In this document: positions 61,103-64,000 of the stretch, in pieces
Layout: each line of letters begins with the position of its first letter
Position numbering within the stretch: position 1 is the stretch's first letter
NCBI GenBank assembly: GCA_012932865.1
Contig: SAXG01000058.1
Coordinates: 1-64,000, forward strand
DNA: 64,000 nt
Reading direction: 5' to 3'
From: Amylostereum areolatum
Taxonomy: Eukaryota; Basidiomycota; Agaricomycetes; Russulales; Stereaceae
Program-made: the position numbers and the translations under genes
Notes under the pieces: generated by a model
Told to the model about the DNA's origin: nothing
The model's database searches: none
Seen by the model: only the letters and a program-made list of their open reading frames with translations

Positions 61103-61197
61103 CCTAGACCCCGGCACTCTCGAATCTATTTTCTTCTCGCTCCTCCCATCGTCGCAACTTAGGCGGTTCATCGGTCTCATAAACTGTGTTTCTGACA
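61103..61197 (+). repeat. element B copy 2, truncated 5' LTR (last 95 bp)
   Basis: CCTAGACCCCGGCACTCTCG to CTGACA matches the last part of LTR B. The rest, with its promoter, is replaced by LTR C. Confidence 0.85.
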
Positions 61198-62402
61198 CCT
61201 GGACAGTCTACCCTACGCCTACCTCGCACGCCTCTCTCCATCTACCTCTGCCGTCTCTACGACGTTAAAAACTCCCACCACGGACCTCCCGAACGCACCG
61301 GTTTTCCTCCCGTTCAACGGAAAGCCGATCACCCCCCGCAACGACGCACCACTCCCCTACCCTTGGTCCGACGCCGTCACCGTCAACTGCCTCATCCCCG
61401 TACAGAACCTCTGCAAGAAAGATCCCTGGACCGCGCACGGCCTCAACTTCCGCATCTTCGAGTGGAGGTGGCACAAGGATCACGGTACAGTCGTCCTCGC
61501 CCTATACGTCCGGATCACTACGTGCATCAACGTAGATCTCGAACGCCTTGAATTCACCCTCCACGCCCCCACCTACCACACATACCTCATCCAGGACGCC
61601 CCCAACCCGATCCTCCAAACCAGTTTCACCTCTGTCTCCCAGTTTAACCGCCGGACCCCTGAATCCACCCCGCCACCAGTCCTCCGTCCCACCATCAAGG
61701 GTAAGACCCTTCGTCGCCGCCACCACGAACATAAGATCCGCCAGGCAGTAAAAGCCGGCTACCTCACCAAGAAACTCCTCGGCCGTCGCCCCATCGCGGC
61801 GGACTTCTTCTAGACCATCATCACCCTCCACAGCCCCTCGTCCCCCCACTCCGAACCTCCCCCCAGGCGTTTTTCGAGACTACTGTCCCAAAGAATACTA
61901 TATCCTCACCTCGCAGCAGACTAAGGAATCCGTACATTGGCTGCACGACGAACCAAACCGGCAACGTCGAGACTGGTACTTCGACGACCGCGACGAACAA
62001 CCCTACGTTGAAGAATCGGACTTTGCCACTGCTGCGGACGTTCTACAGCGCTTCCTGAACCCCCCTCCGACCAACTCGCCCCCACCCCGTCGACGTACTG
62101 TAATCGAAGTCCCAGAAGGGATCAACCACAACGACACAACTGGGAAGTGGTACGCCTATAGACGGAACAATAACGGAACCCCAGGACGATCAGTAGTTGA
62201 GTGGCAGCCCACTTCGTTCAGTCCCGTCCAAGATCACTGGTCGTGGCATCATAACCAGCAATTCCTCACCCCCGCCGACTTCCTTGTCGCAAAACAAGTT
62301 GAGGACGAAGTTGAAGAAGCAGAAGAACGCCGACGAGAAACCCTACGCCGCCTTGATCAAGAACTCGCCCAATCCCTCACCGTCCCCCTCCCCTTCGACA
62401 AG
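61198..62402 (+). other. element B copy 2 leader, no ATG at all
   Basis: About 1.2 kb in which I find no ATG in any frame on the sense strand. It keeps the leader frame ending in TAG (61811-61813) and the downstream Gag extension, the two now separated by a 2-base deletion just after the TAG. Confidence 0.6.
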
Positions 62403-63428
62403 ATGTCCGACGCCGAATCCAAACCTGCCATCTCCAAGCGGGAGATCGGCCCCAAGCCAAAGCCATTCAAAGGCGATAGACGTGACACCCTCCGGTTCTC
62501 CCTCGAGCTCCGCATGTTCCTGCGCGTTAACAAGGATGTTTATGCCACAGATGACGCCAAGATGATGCTCCTCCTCAGCCTGATGGAGGACGACACGGCG
62601 AAAGCCTGGGCCATGCATCGCCGCATGGAACTCTTCGCCGACGAAGACGAGAAGGAAGATGCCAAAACCCTCGACCCCACGCCCCCAACACTCCACTATA
62701 GCTCCTACAAAGAGCTCTTTGAGAGGTTTGGCAAAGACTTCGTGCCCGTCGATCCGAAGATAGAGGCTCAGCGTAAGATCAACGAGCTCGCAATGACCAC
62801 CCGGGACGTCACTGACTTTATCACCGAGTTTGAGATGCTGGCAACCATGTCAGCGTACGACGACGAGGCGCTAATCCACTTTTTCAAGAAGGGACTTCAG
62901 CGTGACCTCGGCAAGCAGGTGGCCCGGTCGTACCCGTTCCCTACCAAGCTCGCGGAGTGGAAGGAGCGCGCCCGCCGCATCAATGACCAGTGGCTCGAAG
63001 AGAACCCGGAGAGGAAGAGCAGTCAGTCCAAGGGGGCTGTCGCGCTCACCTCGAACGGTTCAACCAACGACTCCTCGTCGCGCCGAGTCGGCGCCTTCAC
63101 CAACACCTCGACCCGCCCTGCAAAGCTGACGGACGACGAGCGCGCAAAGATGATGCGCGAAGGCAAGTGCTTCATGTGTCGACAAGCCGGTCACGTCTCT
63201 CGCGACTGCCCCAACCGCGACTCAAGCGCGCGATGGGTGGGCGCAGTAGAGACTGGGTCCAAGGCCCCTCCCCTGCCAACGAACACGGCTCCGTCCACTG
63301 CAAAAGCAGCTCCCGACCCATCCAAAACCATCGCGGCGATCACTCGCCAGCTGAAGGATCTGGATGCAGAAGGCAAGGAGCAGGCAGTAGCACTGCTGAA
63401 GGACATCCTGGAATCGCAGGATTTTTGA
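62403..63428 (+). CDS. gag: element B copy 2 Gag
   Basis: 341 residues from the ATG at 62403, intact, differing from copy 1 at few residues (for example AMHRR for ATHRR). The zinc knuckle CFMCRQAGHVSRDC is kept. Confidence 0.93.
   Translation: MSDAESKPAISKREIGPKPKPFKGDRRDTLRFSLELRMFLRVNKDVYATDDAKMMLLLSLMEDDTAKAWAMHRRMELFADEDEKEDAKTLDPTPPTLHYSSYKELFERFGKDFVPVDPKIEAQRKINELAMTTRDVTDFITEFEMLATMSAYDDEALIHFFKKGLQRDLGKQVARSYPFPTKLAEWKERARRINDQWLEENPERKSSQSKGAVALTSNGSTNDSSSRRVGAFTNTSTRPAKLTDDERAKMMREGKCFMCRQAGHVSRDCPNRDSSARWVGAVETGSKAPPLPTNTAPSTAKAAPDPSKTIAAITRQLKDLDAEGKEQAVALLKDILESQDF
63419..63425 (+). promoter_or_regulatory. -1 ribosomal frameshift site, element B copy 2
   Basis: GGATTTT next to the gag TGA, as in copy 1. 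Confidence 0.7.
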
Positions 63429-64000
63429 AACGCCCCTCAGTCATGTCGTCTGGTGGAGGCAAAGGACTTTTGGTATCATCGTCGAATCGTTTCGCTGTAT
63501 TATCATCCATGCATACCTGTGAGCAATTGTATCCCCCGTGTTTGTATCTGTCTACTGTCACCAAGAACAGGCAAACAGCATCAATCACGCTCAAGGTCAA
63601 GCTGATCAGACGAGTTACCAAAAGAGAAATTGACGCAGACGCGCTGCTTGATAGCGGCGCAGAAGGAATTATCCTGAACCGAAGCTTCGTTGAACGCAAG
63701 AAGCTTACCACAAGAAGACTAGAAAACCCGTTCCCCGTGCGTAATGTGGACGGCACCGAGAACATCATGGGCTGGGTACGCGACACAGCGACCCAGCGGA
63801 TCCGGATATACTTGCAAGATTCAAAGGCGTACCATGAGGAAGAAGCTGAGTTCTTCATCACCGACATCAGCGATCATGACATGATCCTTGGAACAGACTG
63901 GCTCGACGAGCACAATCCCACCATAGACTGGCAACAAGACCGTGTTGACATGCTCCGCTGCCCCCCCTCATGCACTCTGTCCAAACCTCCTGTGACAAAC
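63425..64000 (+). CDS. pol: element B copy 2 Pol, N-terminal part
   Basis: Open to the window edge in the -1 frame, with protease LLDSGAEGIILNRSF and DHDMILGTDWLDEHNPTIDW. The rest lies outside the window. Confidence 0.9.
   Translation, partial: MKRPSVMSSGGGKGLLVSSSNRFAVLSSMHTCEQLYPPCLYLSTVTKNRQTASITLKVKLIRRVTKREIDADALLDSGAEGIILNRSFVERKKLTTRRLENPFPVRNVDGTENIMGWVRDTATQRIRIYLQDSKAYHEEEAEFFITDISDHDMILGTDWLDEHNPTIDWQQDRVDMLRCPPSCTLSKPPVTN

Larger units (their letters stand above)
61103..64000 (+). mobile_element. element B, copy 2 (partial, cut by right edge)
   Basis: Truncated 5' LTR, leader, complete gag and the start of pol, all highly similar to copy 1. Continues beyond the window. Confidence 0.93.

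Noticed and set aside
1..64000. CRISPR arrays, bacterial operons or ribosome binding sites
   Set aside because: The window is eukaryotic, with spliceosomal introns throughout; no array-like spaced repeats were seen.

Overview
The window is nuclear DNA of a filamentous basidiomycete, probably an Agaricomycete. The genes carry many 49-70 nt GT-AG introns. There is a CxC5/CxC6 KDZ-associated transposon gene, chromodomain Ty3/gypsy retrotransposons of fungal type, an alpha-kinase-like gene with N-terminal cysteine clusters, and ATG101, DPH4 and DUS1 with fungal gene structures. All calls come from reading the sequence; no search was run.

Layout. (1) 1-2046: the end of a cut-off gene and a dispersed repeat. 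(2) 2047-22277: one KDZ-associated (CxC5/CxC6) gene on the minus strand, split into four pieces by three LTR insertions: a full element A (2833-13074, minus), a full element B (13418-20511, plus) and a solo A-type LTR (21199-21748). Each insertion has a matching 5-bp target duplication (GCTGC, GTCGC, GGTAA). (3) 22278-25075: non-coding, repeat-rich. (4) 25076-44863: the gene-rich part, with two tRNA-Ser genes, a HAM1-like gene, a DUF6697-like gene, ATG101 (minus), a J-domain/CSL zinc-finger DPH4 gene, a NOPCHAP1-like gene, a Tc1/mariner-type MITE, DUS1 and an alpha-kinase-like gene. (5) 44864-50197: a broken GH79 glycosidase, a one-exon scrap of a DUF1640/Fmp32-type gene, and an integrase-core (DDE) gene. 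(6) 50205-64000: a second, decayed element A (50205-60498, minus), a dispersed repeat, an LTR of a third family (60797-61102), and a second element B cut by the right edge.

The most unusual object is element A. Besides gag and pol (gag-pol by a probable -1 frameshift at GGGTTTT just before the gag stop), it carries about 3 kb between pol and the 3' LTR. That part holds three conserved accessory ORFs: a coiled-coil plus CCHC zinc-knuckle protein with a spliceosomal intron, a small basic protein, and a single-pass membrane protein whose end lies inside the 3' LTR. Each is preceded by a TATA-like box like the one in the LTR. Two overlapping reading frames in the first accessory gene show coding-type constraint in different segments. 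Both element families also have a long leader that is open in or near the gag frame but almost or completely lacks AUG codons.
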